This document shows, piece by piece, positions 49,568-59,018 of a stretch of 64,000 nucleotides of DNA. The first letter of the stretch is position 1; every line of letters starts with the position of its first letter. The notes under the pieces were generated by a model, which searched no databases, was not told the DNA's origin, and saw only the letters and a list, made by a program, of their open reading frames with translations. The DNA comes from an uncultured Rhizobiaceae group bacterium (GTDB lineage Bacteria; Pseudomonadota; Alphaproteobacteria; Rhizobiales; Rhizobiaceae). A program made the position numbers and the translations under genes. The stretch covers positions 186,001-250,000 of the forward strand of contig CANMVS010000009.1 of NCBI GenBank assembly GCA_947501445.1, written 5' to 3'.

Positions 49568-51238
49568 ATGAGTGGTTTTTTTCAAACACACAAGGCAACA
49601 TTGGATGCAGCACTGGATGTGGCCCGTTCACGTGATTACTGGTCCGCCTATCCCGAAGTAGCCAGCGGTAAAATATACGGCGAAAACGCACGTGAGGACG
49701 GCGAAAAAGCGTTTAAAAACATGCTTGGTCACACATTTGAACTGGAAGATCACCCGACAACGGGTGACAGCATTGGCAGCGAGACATCGCCTTACGGATT
49801 GGACCTCGGCATTACCTATCCGCAGGCGGATGTGGAGCAACTGATCGAAGCCTCCAACCGCTCCGCACCGCAATGGGCCAAAGCAACGATTGAAGAACGG
49901 GTCGGCGTGTGTCTCGAGATACTTCATCGCCTCAACAAAGCCAGCTTCGAGATGGCCCATGCGGTTTCACATACCACGGGGCAAGCCTTTATGATGGCCT
50001 TTCAGGCCGGTGGACCACACGCTCAGGATCGCGGTTTGGAAGCTGTGACTTATGCATATGCGGAAATGACCCGAACACCTGCCAGCGCAATCTGGACCAA
50101 GCCACAGGGAAAACGTGATCCGCTGGTGCTTGAGAAAACCTATCGTGTTGTGCCACGCGGGCTGGCTTTGGTCATTGGCTGCGCAACATTTCCAACCTGG
50201 AACAGCTATCCAGGCCTCTTTGCAAGTCTTGCAACCGGCAATCCGGTTATCGTCAAACCGCACCCGGGTGCCATATTGCCATTGGCACTGACAATAAAAA
50301 TTGGTCGTGCGGTTTTGAGGGAAGCTGGTTTCGATCCCAATGTACTGCTGCTTGCAGCCGACGAGACAGGACATGAAGTGACCAGGGAACTTGTCCTGCA
50401 TCCTGAAGTGCGCATTATTGATTTTACCGGATCAAATAATTTTGGCCGCTGGGTACGCGAACAGGCAGGCAGCGACAAACACATCTATACCGAAGAGGCC
50501 GGCGTAAATTCCATTGTCATCGATTCCACCGATAATTTCCGTGGCATGTGTTCCAATATTGCATTTTCCCTGTCGCTCTACAGCGGCCAGATGTGTTCCG
50601 CCCCGCAGAACATCTATGTGCCTGAAAATGGTATTGAAACAGATGAGGGACACAAGAGTTACGACGACGTTGCGGATGCGATAAAATTGTCAATCGACAA
50701 ATTATTGTCTGACAATGAGCGAGCGGCAGGTGTATGCGGTGCAATTGCCAGTGCGGCAACCCTGGAACGTGTCACCTCTGCCGGATCGTTGGGTGATGTT
50801 CTACGTGGTTCAGACAAAATAGAAAGTCTGACGAAGGCGAGAACCGCAACGCCAATGGTGCTGAAAGTGAAGGATAACGAGACTGACGCCCACAAGCAGG
50901 AGCGGTTCGGTCCAATCAGTTTCATTGTATCCGCAAGCAATACGGATGCTGCCCTATCAGCAGCCGCGTCCCTCGCCTCCGAAATGGGTGCAATAACGGC
51001 GGGTATCTATGCGACCAGTGACACCGTTTTGAACAATGCGGAAGACGCTTTTGCCAATGCGGGGGTCAGTCTTTCGTGCAACCTGACAGGCGGTATTTTT
51101 GTAAACCAAAGTGCGGCTTTCAGCGACTATCACGTGACCGGTGCCAATCCGGCGGGCAATGCTTCATTGACGGATGCTGCGTTCGTTGCAAATCGCTTTC
51201 GCATAGCCGCAAGCCGCCGACACGTTGCTGTCAGTTGA
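49568..51238 (+). CDS. paaN: Phenylacetic acid degradation protein PaaN (ALDH domain, no MaoC)
   Basis: A 556-residue aldehyde-dehydrogenase-like protein related to the dehydrogenase half of PaaZ. The N-terminus TLDAALDVARSRDYWSAYPE is typical of PaaN; a nucleophilic Cys is in GQMCSAPQN near residue 343, and VIGCATFPTWNSYPGLFASL lies near residue 200. E. coli PaaZ is about 680 residues with a C-terminal MaoC hydratase that opens oxepin-CoA; that part is missing. The ATG at 49568 has a purine-rich site; earlier in-frame codons overlap the divergent promoter. Confidence 0.88.
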   Translation: MSGFFQTHKATLDAALDVARSRDYWSAYPEVASGKIYGENAREDGEKAFKNMLGHTFELEDHPTTGDSIGSETSPYGLDLGITYPQADVEQLIEASNRSAPQWAKATIEERVGVCLEILHRLNKASFEMAHAVSHTTGQAFMMAFQAGGPHAQDRGLEAVTYAYAEMTRTPASAIWTKPQGKRDPLVLEKTYRVVPRGLALVIGCATFPTWNSYPGLFASLATGNPVIVKPHPGAILPLALTIKIGRAVLREAGFDPNVLLLAADETGHEVTRELVLHPEVRIIDFTGSNNFGRWVREQAGSDKHIYTEEAGVNSIVIDSTDNFRGMCSNIAFSLSLYSGQMCSAPQNIYVPENGIETDEGHKSYDDVADAIKLSIDKLLSDNERAAGVCGAIASAATLERVTSAGSLGDVLRGSDKIESLTKARTATPMVLKVKDNETDAHKQERFGPISFIVSASNTDAALSAAASLASEMGAITAGIYATSDTVLNNAEDAFANAGVSLSCNLTGGIFVNQSAAFSDYHVTGANPAGNASLTDAAFVANRFRIAASRRHVAVS

Positions 51239-51274
51239 TTGTCGGCCTGCTCTGCTGAACGGTGAAGGTGCGAC

Positions 51275-51940
51275 CTATCCCCTGCGGTAGGTCGCTGCAA
51301 TCTCGTCCACAACTCGTTTTTGCAGGTTTTGCTGATTGACAATGTTCCAGTGGCTGGCCCTATCAAGACCCGGCAGGGTGCGTATGTCCACATTGACGAT
51401 CTTACCATTAAACCCCGGTCCAGGTTTGAAACTGCCGGGGTTTTTCTTGCTGCCGGAGGCTTTGTAATTGATGAATTTCTTGACACCTTTTGGCACTGTC
51501 GCTGAACCCAATGGGTCAAAAACAATCACCAGATCCACAGGTATGCCTGCACTGGTCAGGCCATCGGCGATACTAAGCGCCGTATCAGCGCCAAAGGAGT
51601 GCCCTGCCAGAATGATCGGCCGGGCTCGGTTCTTTTTGTAAGCCTGCTTGATGGCATATTGACTGGAGCCCTTTTTTGTCCAGCTGAGCGCTTTTGCCGG
51701 GACACCCTTTTTCCTCAATTCCGATGCCATATCATGGACACCGGTTGAAAAAATGCCATTAAAGCCACCGGTAAACATGTAAATTTGCGCATCATCATGT
51801 GCACTGGAGGATCCGCTGTCGGTACTGGAAGCATAGTTTTGAGCCACATTCGAATTCGTGGTCGTACTTGTGCAGGCCGTAAGACTGGCCAAGACAAAGG
51901 CCACAGTTAAAAGAACCCCAAAATGTGCGCGTAACTTCAT
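51275..51940 (-). CDS. Lipoprotein with alpha/beta-hydrolase fold
   Basis: A 221-residue outer- or inner-membrane lipoprotein. The signal peptide ends in a lipobox SLTAC with Cys23. A Ser/Thr/Asn-rich spacer follows, then an alpha/beta-hydrolase core with nucleophile elbow GHSFG near residue 113, an acid in VIVFDPLG and a histidine in RASHWNI near residue 200. This suggests an esterase or thioesterase acting in the periplasm; the substrate is unknown. The ATG at 51940 follows GGGGGAAGAA. It stands alone between paaN and a long gene-free stretch. Confidence 0.8.
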   Translation of the reverse strand: MKLRAHFGVLLTVAFVLASLTACTSTTTNSNVAQNYASSTDSGSSSAHDDAQIYMFTGGFNGIFSTGVHDMASELRKKGVPAKALSWTKKGSSQYAIKQAYKKNRARPIILAGHSFGADTALSIADGLTSAGIPVDLVIVFDPLGSATVPKGVKKFINYKASGSKKNPGSFKPGPGFNGKIVNVDIRTLPGLDRASHWNIVNQQNLQKRVVDEIAATYRRG

Positions 51941-52315
51941 TTCTTCCCCCAGTGGCACCGAATAATATCGCACCACCTCAAAACATCGTCCAAATACAGT
52001 CAGACGCTTGCCTTCCTTTATCCGCAGGTCAAGATCACAAACCAAGACATGTCTTACCGATTTGGTTTATTTCGCCCAAAGTTGTTTATCAGTCACAGTC
52101 ATCTGCTTTGGTTGCATGCATAGCGCACATTCGCAGACCCTTCAAAGACCATGTGCACGCCTTTAGAGATTACTTTTTACAATTAAAACCACAAGCATCT
52201 GCCGCACTGATTCTCCGGGGTGTTGCTATCTGCACACATGTGACCATTTCGCGCTTGGGTGTGCGTTGACACAATCCAGCACCGCTCATAGTTTTGGTGA
52301 TGAGTGGAGATTTTC
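51941..52315. other. Gene-free stretch between lipoprotein and FMO genes
   Basis: This divergent 375-bp stretch should hold promoters for the lipoprotein (leftward) and the flavin monooxygenase (rightward). I saw no RNA gene, repeat or plausible small ORF with a good ribosome site in it, except TGGAG before 52316. Confidence 0.5.
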
Positions 52316-53629
52316 ATGGTAGATTCTATCAGACATCACCGGGTGTGTGTCATTGGTGCCGGCCCCTGCGGTCTGACAACGATACGAAACCTTATTAATA
52401 ATGATATCAATGATATAGTCTGTTACGAAGCACAAGATACCATTGGCGGTCTATGGGCCTACAGCAGCGATCAAAATCGCCCGAGTGTATACCAAAGCGC
52501 CCATATAATTTCGTCCAAACGTCTGTCGGCGTTTCGCGATTTTCCGATGCCCGATGATTATCCCGACTACCCGTCTCAAAGACAGCTCTTCAGCTACTTC
52601 TCCTCATATGCCGAAAAATTCAATCTGAAACAACATATCAGGTTCCGTACCGAGGTGATCGAAGCGGTGCAGGGTGTAAATGGTGGCTGGCAACTGACCG
52701 TGCGTGACCCCGATGGCATGCGAGAAGAGACGGCAGACTATCTAATCGTCGCATCCGGTCATCATCGAATACCGTTCACGCCACCCCTGGAGGGTTCGTT
52801 CAGCGGCACACAGATACATTCATCGCAATATCGGGATACAGGGGGATTTGAGGACAAGCGCGTTCTCATCGTTGGCGCAGGCAATTCAGCCTGCGATATT
52901 GCGGCGGCTCTTTCGCGGGTGTCCGATCACATCAGCCTGTCTCTGCGCACACCGCAATTCATCATTCCCAAAACTGTTCTGGGGCGCCCGATTGATGTTC
53001 AATACAGAAAATTGCAGAAGTTTCCGCGGTTTGTGCGCAATACCCTGCTGAATTTTGGACTGCGTGCCCTGGTTGGCCCCTATGAACGTTACGGCCTGCC
53101 ACAACCATCATTTGACATTCTGTCGACACACCCGACTCTCAATACCGACATTCTGGAGCGGCTCACCCATGGCAAAGTGGCCGTCAGACGGGCGACCACG
53201 TCAGCGGACGGCAATATGGTCACATTTGCTGATTCAACGGCAGCACCCTTCGATACGATAATCTGGGCCACCGGATATCAGACCCGGTTTCCCTATCTCT
53301 CAAACACACAATTTGACTGGTCGCAAAGCACCAAAATACCTCTTTACATGAAAATCATGCCTGTCGATGTTACAGACATTTTCTTCATTGGCCTCATTCA
53401 GCCCCTGGGCTGCATATGGGCACTTGCAGATTATCAGGCCGAAATAGTCGCCCGTGCAATAAATGGTACATGGAACCGGCCTGAAAACATCGCTGCAAAA
53501 ATTGAGCAGGAGCACGCCGAGGACGCCAAACGATATCGACCCACAACACGTCACGCAGTTGAAGTGGACTATCATGATTATATTGGCATTATGCAACGCG
53601 AGCTGGTCACGACCAAAAAAGCAGCCTAA
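52316..53629 (+). CDS. Flavin-containing monooxygenase (FMO/BVMO class B)
   Basis: A 437-residue NADPH-dependent flavoprotein. The FAD motif GAGPCGL is near residue 15, the FMO identifying motif appears as FSGTQIHSSQY near residue 163, and the NADPH motif GAGNSACDIAAAL near residue 186. Such enzymes oxygenate amines, sulfides or ketones; bacterial Tmm oxidises trimethylamine. The exact substrate is not evident. The ATG at 52316 has TGGAG upstream; a GTG at 52304 is in frame. Confidence 0.9.
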   Translation: MVDSIRHHRVCVIGAGPCGLTTIRNLINNDINDIVCYEAQDTIGGLWAYSSDQNRPSVYQSAHIISSKRLSAFRDFPMPDDYPDYPSQRQLFSYFSSYAEKFNLKQHIRFRTEVIEAVQGVNGGWQLTVRDPDGMREETADYLIVASGHHRIPFTPPLEGSFSGTQIHSSQYRDTGGFEDKRVLIVGAGNSACDIAAALSRVSDHISLSLRTPQFIIPKTVLGRPIDVQYRKLQKFPRFVRNTLLNFGLRALVGPYERYGLPQPSFDILSTHPTLNTDILERLTHGKVAVRRATTSADGNMVTFADSTAAPFDTIIWATGYQTRFPYLSNTQFDWSQSTKIPLYMKIMPVDVTDIFFIGLIQPLGCIWALADYQAEIVARAINGTWNRPENIAAKIEQEHAEDAKRYRPTTRHAVEVDYHDYIGIMQRELVTTKKAA

Positions 53630-53673
53630 TGCGTTTCTGAACAAAGAAATTCTGGTAAAGCAAGGAATTCACA

Positions 53674-54132
53674 GTGGTATTTCAGCCAAAGAAACCGGCA
53701 CGATTGAGTAAAATTCAACCATTGGCACTTGCAATCACGCTCCTGATCCCGCTCGCGCCTGGCGATGCGATGGCCGAGACAAAGATCCCGACCTCATTGA
53801 AGGACTGTAAGGCACCCCAAACGCAGATTGCCATGAATTTTTGCGCCAAACTCGACTTCGAAGCTTCCGACAAGAAACTGAATACGGCTTATGTTGCCGC
53901 ACGAAAATACATGAAAAATTTTGATACAAATGTCCCAGAGGGCAGTCGTGATGGTGTCAATTTGCTTTTGCAGGCACAACGGGCCTGGATAGATTACCGC
54001 GATAAGGCATGCGCTTCCGAGGGTTACCTGTCGCAGGGCGGCACAATCCAGCCGCTTATCATTTTTGAATGCAAGTCACAGCTGACGGATCGCAGGACGA
54101 AGGATTTGCTGGCAATCGTCTCGCAAGACTGA
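53674..54132 (+). CDS. LprI-type lysozyme inhibitor family (DUF1311) protein
   Basis: A 152-residue exported protein. An N-terminal signal (LALAITLLIPLAPGDAMA) is followed by the DUF1311 core: NFCAKLDFEASDKKLNTAY near residue 55 and LLLQAQRAWIDYRDKACASEG near residue 105, with conserved cysteines likely forming disulfides. Relatives such as mycobacterial LprI inhibit lysozyme. A GTG start at 53674 has AAGGA nine bases upstream. The gene follows the FMO by 44 bp. Confidence 0.85.
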   Translation: MVFQPKKPARLSKIQPLALAITLLIPLAPGDAMAETKIPTSLKDCKAPQTQIAMNFCAKLDFEASDKKLNTAYVAARKYMKNFDTNVPEGSRDGVNLLLQAQRAWIDYRDKACASEGYLSQGGTIQPLIIFECKSQLTDRRTKDLLAIVSQD

Positions 54133-54202
54133 AAACAGTAGCCGAAGGTGTGTGACCTCGAACAACGGAACGATCTGCACATAACCGCGGGTTAAATGTA
54201 GG

Positions 54203-54739
54203 CTATATCAGCGGATCATAGGACCATTGCAGTAGTGCCTGGCGTTGGCGACGGCGACAAAATATGTCTCCCGGTTCGCAATTGGCCCGAATTTGCCCGG
54301 CATGCCTTGAAAACGCCCGCCACCGCTTGATTTGCAGCTGGTCGATCTCAGGCAGGCGCCTGCCCAGGTAATAACGGCAATACCATTGAAACCAACCTCT
54401 GGGGTCCGGACCATATATCCAGCCCTTTTGGCGCCACACGGCCAGCGGTTGGCGGCTTTTGATGCCAAAGTAATTTAGACCTGGATCGGGCGCATCACCC
54501 ACCTTCGCATTCTGGAACCATTCCCGGGGGAATTCGTTGTGACAATCATTGCAATATTTGCCCTCGAACACGCCCATTTCAAGCATTTGTTGAGGCGATA
54601 GAAACGGTTGAAAGCCGGGTGCGAAGTCATCACCAATAGGGGCTTGCAGTATGTAACTATAATCCTTTTGCATCGAGTCATCGACCTCGATGAAGCTGCC
54701 TATTTTTACCGCCAAACCAATCCCCTGTATTAAAGACAA
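54203..54739 (-). CDS. Conserved hypothetical protein with a CxxCH motif
   Basis: A 178-residue soluble-looking protein of a conserved uncharacterised family that I recognise from many bacteria and plants. Hallmarks are MLEMGVFEGKY, EFPREWF, LNYFGIKSRQPLAVWRQKGW, GWFQWYCRYYLGRR and RRQRQALLQWSYD. The start is taken as TTG 54739, ten bases after the ALDH stop; ATG 54673 is an alternative. The stretch CNDCH resembles a heme site, but there is no signal peptide and the family usually lacks the full motif, so a metal or structural role is more likely. It is probably the last gene of the flavin monooxygenase operon. Confidence 0.7.
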   Translation of the reverse strand: MSLIQGIGLAVKIGSFIEVDDSMQKDYSYILQAPIGDDFAPGFQPFLSPQQMLEMGVFEGKYCNDCHNEFPREWFQNAKVGDAPDPGLNYFGIKSRQPLAVWRQKGWIYGPDPRGWFQWYCRYYLGRRLPEIDQLQIKRWRAFSRHAGQIRANCEPGDIFCRRRQRQALLQWSYDPLI

Positions 54740-54748
54740 GACAATGAC

Positions 54749-56215
54749 TTACCGCATAACAAATGGATCGGGAATAGGCTCGTCCGATGTGCGCAGCCAC
54801 ACTGTCTTGATACGGGTATAATCCAGCACAGCTTCAAGCCCTCCCTCACGCCCCTGCCCTGATTGGCCAAACCCGCCAAAGGGCGCAATGGGTGACACAG
54901 CCCGATAGGTATTAACCCAGACAATGCCGGCTCGAATGCGTCTGACCATTCGGTGTGCCCGCGACAGGTTCGATGTAAAGACACCCGAAGCAAGGCCATA
55001 GGGTGTGTCATTGGCCAGCTCAACAGCCTCTTCTTCCGTATTAAAACTGCGCACGGAAAGCACTGGTCCAAACAATTCAGTTGTCCAGGTGGAGGCATCG
55101 ACATCGCCGCAGTCGATGATTGTCGGCGGGTAATAAAATCCGGCACCTTGCGGGACAATGCCGCCACAAATCAGCTCAGCACCCTCTACCACAGCCAGTT
55201 CCACCTGCTGCGTTATGTGATCGCGTTGCTTTTGTGTGCAAAGTGGCCCTATTTCAGTTTTGTGGTCCTGAGGATCGCCGATGGTAATTTCGCGTGCTTT
55301 TGCCACTAAAAGTGCTAAAAAACGCTCCTTGATCGAAGCCTGAACCAGCAGTCTCGAGCCTGCGACACAACTCTGCCCACTTGCCGCAAATATACCGGCG
55401 ACCTGCGCATTGGCGGCGCTCTCAAGATCAGCATCCTCAAACACCACGAAAGGCGATTTTCCGCCCAGTTCCAGCGAGGTTGACGCGAGATTTTCTGCGG
55501 AATTTCGAATGATGTGTTTGGCGGTCTGAGGACCACCCGTAAATGCAATATGATCAATTTTGGGATGACTGGTCAGATGCGCACCACATTCATCACCAAA
55601 CCCGGTCAGAATGTTGACAACACCTGCGGGAAATCCTGCTTCGTCTATCAGCCGTGCCAGCGCCAACATGGGTGCGGGCCCCTCTTCCGAGGCCTTTATG
55701 ACCATTGTGCACCCGGCAGCAAGTGCCGGTCCGATTTTGACCGCCGACAGAAACAGCTGGCTGTTCCAGGGCACAATCGCCGCGATGACACCCACTGGCT
55801 CGCGCCGCAGCCACACTTCCATATCGGGTTTGTCGATCGGGAGATGCGCTCCTTGAATTTTGTCTGCCAGGCCGGCGTAGTAACGATAATAGTCTGCAAC
55901 ATAGGCAATCTGTGCCGATGTTTCGCGAATAATTTTACCCGTATCGCGCGTTTCAAGTTCAGCCAGGTGCTGTGCGTTGGCGGCGATTAGATCAGCCAGT
56001 CGATAAAGAAGTTTTCCGCGCTGGGTCGCGGTCATGCTTGCCCAGTCCCCATCAGAAAGATTGCGATCGGCGGCGGCTACAGCACGATCAACGTCATCGC
56101 GCAATGCGCGTGGCATCACAGCCCATGCTTTACCGGTTGCAGGGTCTATGCTTTCAAAGGTTGAAGTACCATCTTCAAATACACCATCCACAAATTGCTG
56201 AAATTGCTTCATCAC
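54749..56215 (-). CDS. Aldehyde dehydrogenase
   Basis: An NAD(P)-dependent aldehyde dehydrogenase of 488 residues. The catalytic Glu is in LELGGKSPFVVFEDAD near residue 250 and the Cys in ASGQSCVAGSRL near residue 284; GFGQSGQGREGGLEAVLDYT closes the chain. Its pattern resembles betaine/hydroxymuconic semialdehyde-type enzymes. The start overlaps the LLM gene stop by 4 bp, so it belongs to the same operon and probably oxidises an aldehyde produced there. Confidence 0.93.
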   Translation of the reverse strand: MMKQFQQFVDGVFEDGTSTFESIDPATGKAWAVMPRALRDDVDRAVAAADRNLSDGDWASMTATQRGKLLYRLADLIAANAQHLAELETRDTGKIIRETSAQIAYVADYYRYYAGLADKIQGAHLPIDKPDMEVWLRREPVGVIAAIVPWNSQLFLSAVKIGPALAAGCTMVIKASEEGPAPMLALARLIDEAGFPAGVVNILTGFGDECGAHLTSHPKIDHIAFTGGPQTAKHIIRNSAENLASTSLELGGKSPFVVFEDADLESAANAQVAGIFAASGQSCVAGSRLLVQASIKERFLALLVAKAREITIGDPQDHKTEIGPLCTQKQRDHITQQVELAVVEGAELICGGIVPQGAGFYYPPTIIDCGDVDASTWTTELFGPVLSVRSFNTEEEAVELANDTPYGLASGVFTSNLSRAHRMVRRIRAGIVWVNTYRAVSPIAPFGGFGQSGQGREGGLEAVLDYTRIKTVWLRTSDEPIPDPFVMR

Positions 56216-57285
56216 TGTTCCCCGCCACCTGCCGGCTTGCCCGATGATGCATCAAAGGCCGGCATCACATGATCAATGAACCGCTGCAACGAGGCTTTCT
56301 TGCGCTCAAAACTCATGCCGCTGTCAATCCAGAACGAATATTGGTCATAGCCCATGTCTTCATAGACCCTGAGCCGGTTGATGACGGTATTTGCATCACC
56401 GATCACGTTGGCCTCCCGCATGGACTGGGGCGTAAAGAATGGGTGTGCAGCAATCTCTTCATCGCTGAGCGTTTTTATCAATCCGTTTTCAACCGGGCGC
56501 TCATTTTTGAACCATGCCCCAAAGTAGTTGTAGAAGCGATTGATCTCCTCAGCACCCTGCTGCACATCGCCTTCGCTGCCTCCGACATAGGTATGGCGCA
56601 GCAGCATGATTTTCGGCCGATCCACCTGCGGATTGTTGGCACAGGCATCCTTGAAGCGCTGCATCAGCGTGACGACCTCCTCATCCCCCTGCCATAGCGG
56701 TGTCACCTGCACATTAAAACCGTTGGAGACCGCAAAGTCATGACTATTGGGATCGCGTGCAGCCACCCATACCGGCGGGTGTGGTTGCTGTACCGGCTGC
56801 GGTGCCGAAGTTGTGGAAGGATACTGCCAGAATTCGCCGTCATGGGCGTGATTACCCTTCCATAACTCGACAACCGCTGGAAGAATTTCACGCAGGCGCA
56901 ATCCCGCTTCCCAGGCATCCATGCCCGGCATCATCCGCTCATATTCGAAACTATAAGCGCCACGTGCGAAGCCCAATTCCAGCCGCCCATCGGTCAGATG
57001 GTCCGTCATAGCGGTCTCGCCGGCCAGTTTTATCGGGTGCCAGAAGGGCGCAACGATTGTCCCGGTGCCGAGCCGTACGTTTTTGGTACGCCGCGCCAGA
57101 TCAACCAGATTCAATAGCGGGTTTGGCGCTATGGTAAAGTTCATGCCGTGATGTTCACCGGTCCAGATGGTGCGCATGCCACCCTTGTCTGCAATTTCGC
57201 ATAATTGCAGAAACTCCTCATAGAGCTTTTTCTGATCCTGAGATGCATCCAGGCGTTCCATATGCACAAATAGTGAGAAATCCAT
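56212..57285 (-). CDS. LLM class flavin-dependent oxidoreductase
   Basis: A bacterial-luciferase-like monooxygenase of 357 residues that uses reduced FMN. The N-terminus SLFVHMERLDASQDQKKLYE, TIWTGEHHGMNFTIAPNPLL and LELGFARGAYSFEYERM are typical; the reductase is encoded next upstream, 3 bp away. Such two-component systems oxygenate ketones, sulfonates or ring compounds; the substrate is open. Confidence 0.92.
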   Translation of the reverse strand: MDFSLFVHMERLDASQDQKKLYEEFLQLCEIADKGGMRTIWTGEHHGMNFTIAPNPLLNLVDLARRTKNVRLGTGTIVAPFWHPIKLAGETAMTDHLTDGRLELGFARGAYSFEYERMMPGMDAWEAGLRLREILPAVVELWKGNHAHDGEFWQYPSTTSAPQPVQQPHPPVWVAARDPNSHDFAVSNGFNVQVTPLWQGDEEVVTLMQRFKDACANNPQVDRPKIMLLRHTYVGGSEGDVQQGAEEINRFYNYFGAWFKNERPVENGLIKTLSDEEIAAHPFFTPQSMREANVIGDANTVINRLRVYEDMGYDQYSFWIDSGMSFERKKASLQRFIDHVMPAFDASSGKPAGGGEQ

Positions 57286-57288
57286 TGT

Positions 57289-58218
57289 CTACTGCCCCAA
57301 ATCCAGTCGTCGAACATCGCCGCTCAACTCATTGCCAAAATAGATGCCATAATTTCCGATTGAATGTTCCTGAGCAAAACGTATCAGAACGTCCCGCGAG
57401 GCTGTGTCACTTACCCGATCAAATGGAATTTCACTGACGGGAACAAATTTCCCTTTGTTGTGTTGGCCATCTACCGAATTGCACAGATAGATAATATTAT
57501 GCATGCCGTGCCGTCCGTCTTCATAAACAGAATAAACAAATCCGACGGTCAATGTTGCGCTGTAGGCCGAGGCAAGCAATTGCGCGTGAGAACCATCGCG
57601 CTGTGCCCTGTTCAATAAAATGGACGGCAACGCAATCGAACCGTCACTGTTTTCTTCCAGCAACACCTGACCGTCATGTTCAAGCACAGCACCGATGCGT
57701 ACCCCTCCATCCATGGCCATCGTGTCGATGGCCTCACTTTCCAGCGACGGCTTGATATAATTGCCGCGCACATAGCCAAGTCCATTGAGCCCGGCATTGT
57801 CAAAAGCCTCAACACGTCCAATCATCAATGTATGGTCACCCGCATCCACCACATTGTGGACGGAACAATCGAACCAGGCTGCGACATCAGCCAGAATGGG
57901 TGAACCATTTGGCCCCGCTTTCCAGTCCACTTCGGCAAACCTGTCTTCAACCGGACGGGCAAAACAATTTGATATGGCTTCCTGTGCCTCTGACAGGATA
58001 TTGACGGCAAAACCAACGCCTTGCGTTATCGCTGTGTAATTGCGGGACGATTTTGCCATTGAAATCAGCAGTAAGGGCGGATCCAGCGACACGCTGGTGA
58101 ATGAATTGGCCGTGAATCCGATTGGCTGACCATCACTGGCAAATCCAGTAACCACCGTTACACCGGTCATGAATGTACCAAAGGCATCGCGCAGTTTACG
58201 GGGACTTGCCTCAGTCAT
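57289..58218 (-). CDS. Flavin reductase with C-terminal Nudix-like extension
   Basis: A 309-residue protein. Residues 1-165 form a flavin-reductase split barrel (LRDAFGTFMTGVTVVTGFASD, GFTANSFTSVSLDPPLLLIS), supplying FMNH2 to the LLM enzyme. Residues 170-309 add a domain beginning GAVLEHDGQVLLEE, which looks like a Nudix strand pattern without a canonical Nudix box. Simple reductases of this family are near 170 residues, so the addition is notable. The start overlaps the hydrolase stop by 4 bp. Confidence 0.85.
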   Translation of the reverse strand: MTEASPRKLRDAFGTFMTGVTVVTGFASDGQPIGFTANSFTSVSLDPPLLLISMAKSSRNYTAITQGVGFAVNILSEAQEAISNCFARPVEDRFAEVDWKAGPNGSPILADVAAWFDCSVHNVVDAGDHTLMIGRVEAFDNAGLNGLGYVRGNYIKPSLESEAIDTMAMDGGVRIGAVLEHDGQVLLEENSDGSIALPSILLNRAQRDGSHAQLLASAYSATLTVGFVYSVYEDGRHGMHNIIYLCNSVDGQHNKGKFVPVSEIPFDRVSDTASRDVLIRFAQEHSIGNYGIYFGNELSGDVRRLDLGQ

Positions 58219-59018
58219 GATATCTGCTCCTTTCTGCCTAACCATTGCGTCAGCGCAGTATTGACCGCATCAGGGGCCGTCAATCCAACCATATGGCGGT
58301 GGCCTTCGATGATGCAGCACTTACCATCAGTGGCTTCAGACGCCATCTGTTTGGACATCAGCGGTGATGAATTTGGATCATCCGCACCGGTCAGAAACAG
58401 GGATGGACATTGGATCTGTCCGATTTTCCCTTCATAGAGCCGATCACCCTTTGCAAATGCAGTATAGGCCACAGCATAGGCTTTCGGATCTACACTGGAG
58501 AGCATTTTGGCAGTCAATGCGCGGGCAGATTTATCCGTTGGCTGATCGCCGAACCAGCGTTGCAATGGACCTTCAAAATCGACATTCCCACGGCTAATCT
58601 GCTCAGCACGCGTGCGTACCGCGCACGATGCGCGGTCATCTCTTTTGTACACGCCATTTAACAGCGCCAACCGGCGGACCAGAGCGGGTGCTTTGACAGC
58701 CAACCCAAGAGCAATGAGCGCGCCCATTGAATGGCCAGCAACATTGAGCGGGCCAACACCCAGGTGTCTTATCAACTGCTCTGCCCAGTCCACATAGTCC
58801 GGCAGGGTTACATTCTCATCTATCGGCGCGCTCTGCCCGTGCCCGGGCAAGTCAACTGCAATAACACTGTATCGCTCTTTGAATCGATCTATTTGAGGCT
58901 GCCACGCTTCTGCCCGCAGGCCGACGCCATGTATCAACAACAGTGGTTCTCCACTGCCACTGACGTAACAGGCAGCACCGTTTGCCACTTCAGACCGCTG
59001 CAGGATTGTCGACATCAT
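58215..59018 (-). CDS. Alpha/beta hydrolase
   Basis: A 267-residue hydrolase with LLLIHGVGLRAEAWQPQ near residue 30, the nucleophile elbow GHSMGALIALGLA near residue 95, and a C-terminal His in EGHRHMVGLTAP. In a monooxygenase operon it could cleave a lactone or ester made by oxygenation. Its start overlaps the DUF1185 gene by about 29 bp, with AAGGAAC as ribosome site; ATG 59015 is nearly equivalent. Confidence 0.88.
   Translation of the reverse strand: MMSTILQRSEVANGAACYVSGSGEPLLLIHGVGLRAEAWQPQIDRFKERYSVIAVDLPGHGQSAPIDENVTLPDYVDWAEQLIRHLGVGPLNVAGHSMGALIALGLAVKAPALVRRLALLNGVYKRDDRASCAVRTRAEQISRGNVDFEGPLQRWFGDQPTDKSARALTAKMLSSVDPKAYAVAYTAFAKGDRLYEGKIGQIQCPSLFLTGADDPNSSPLMSKQMASEATDGKCCIIEGHRHMVGLTAPDAVNTALTQWLGRKEQIS

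Noticed and set aside
54203-54739. c-type cytochrome, because of CNDCH
   Set aside because: No signal peptide or membrane anchor, and the surrounding sequence matches a soluble orphan family.
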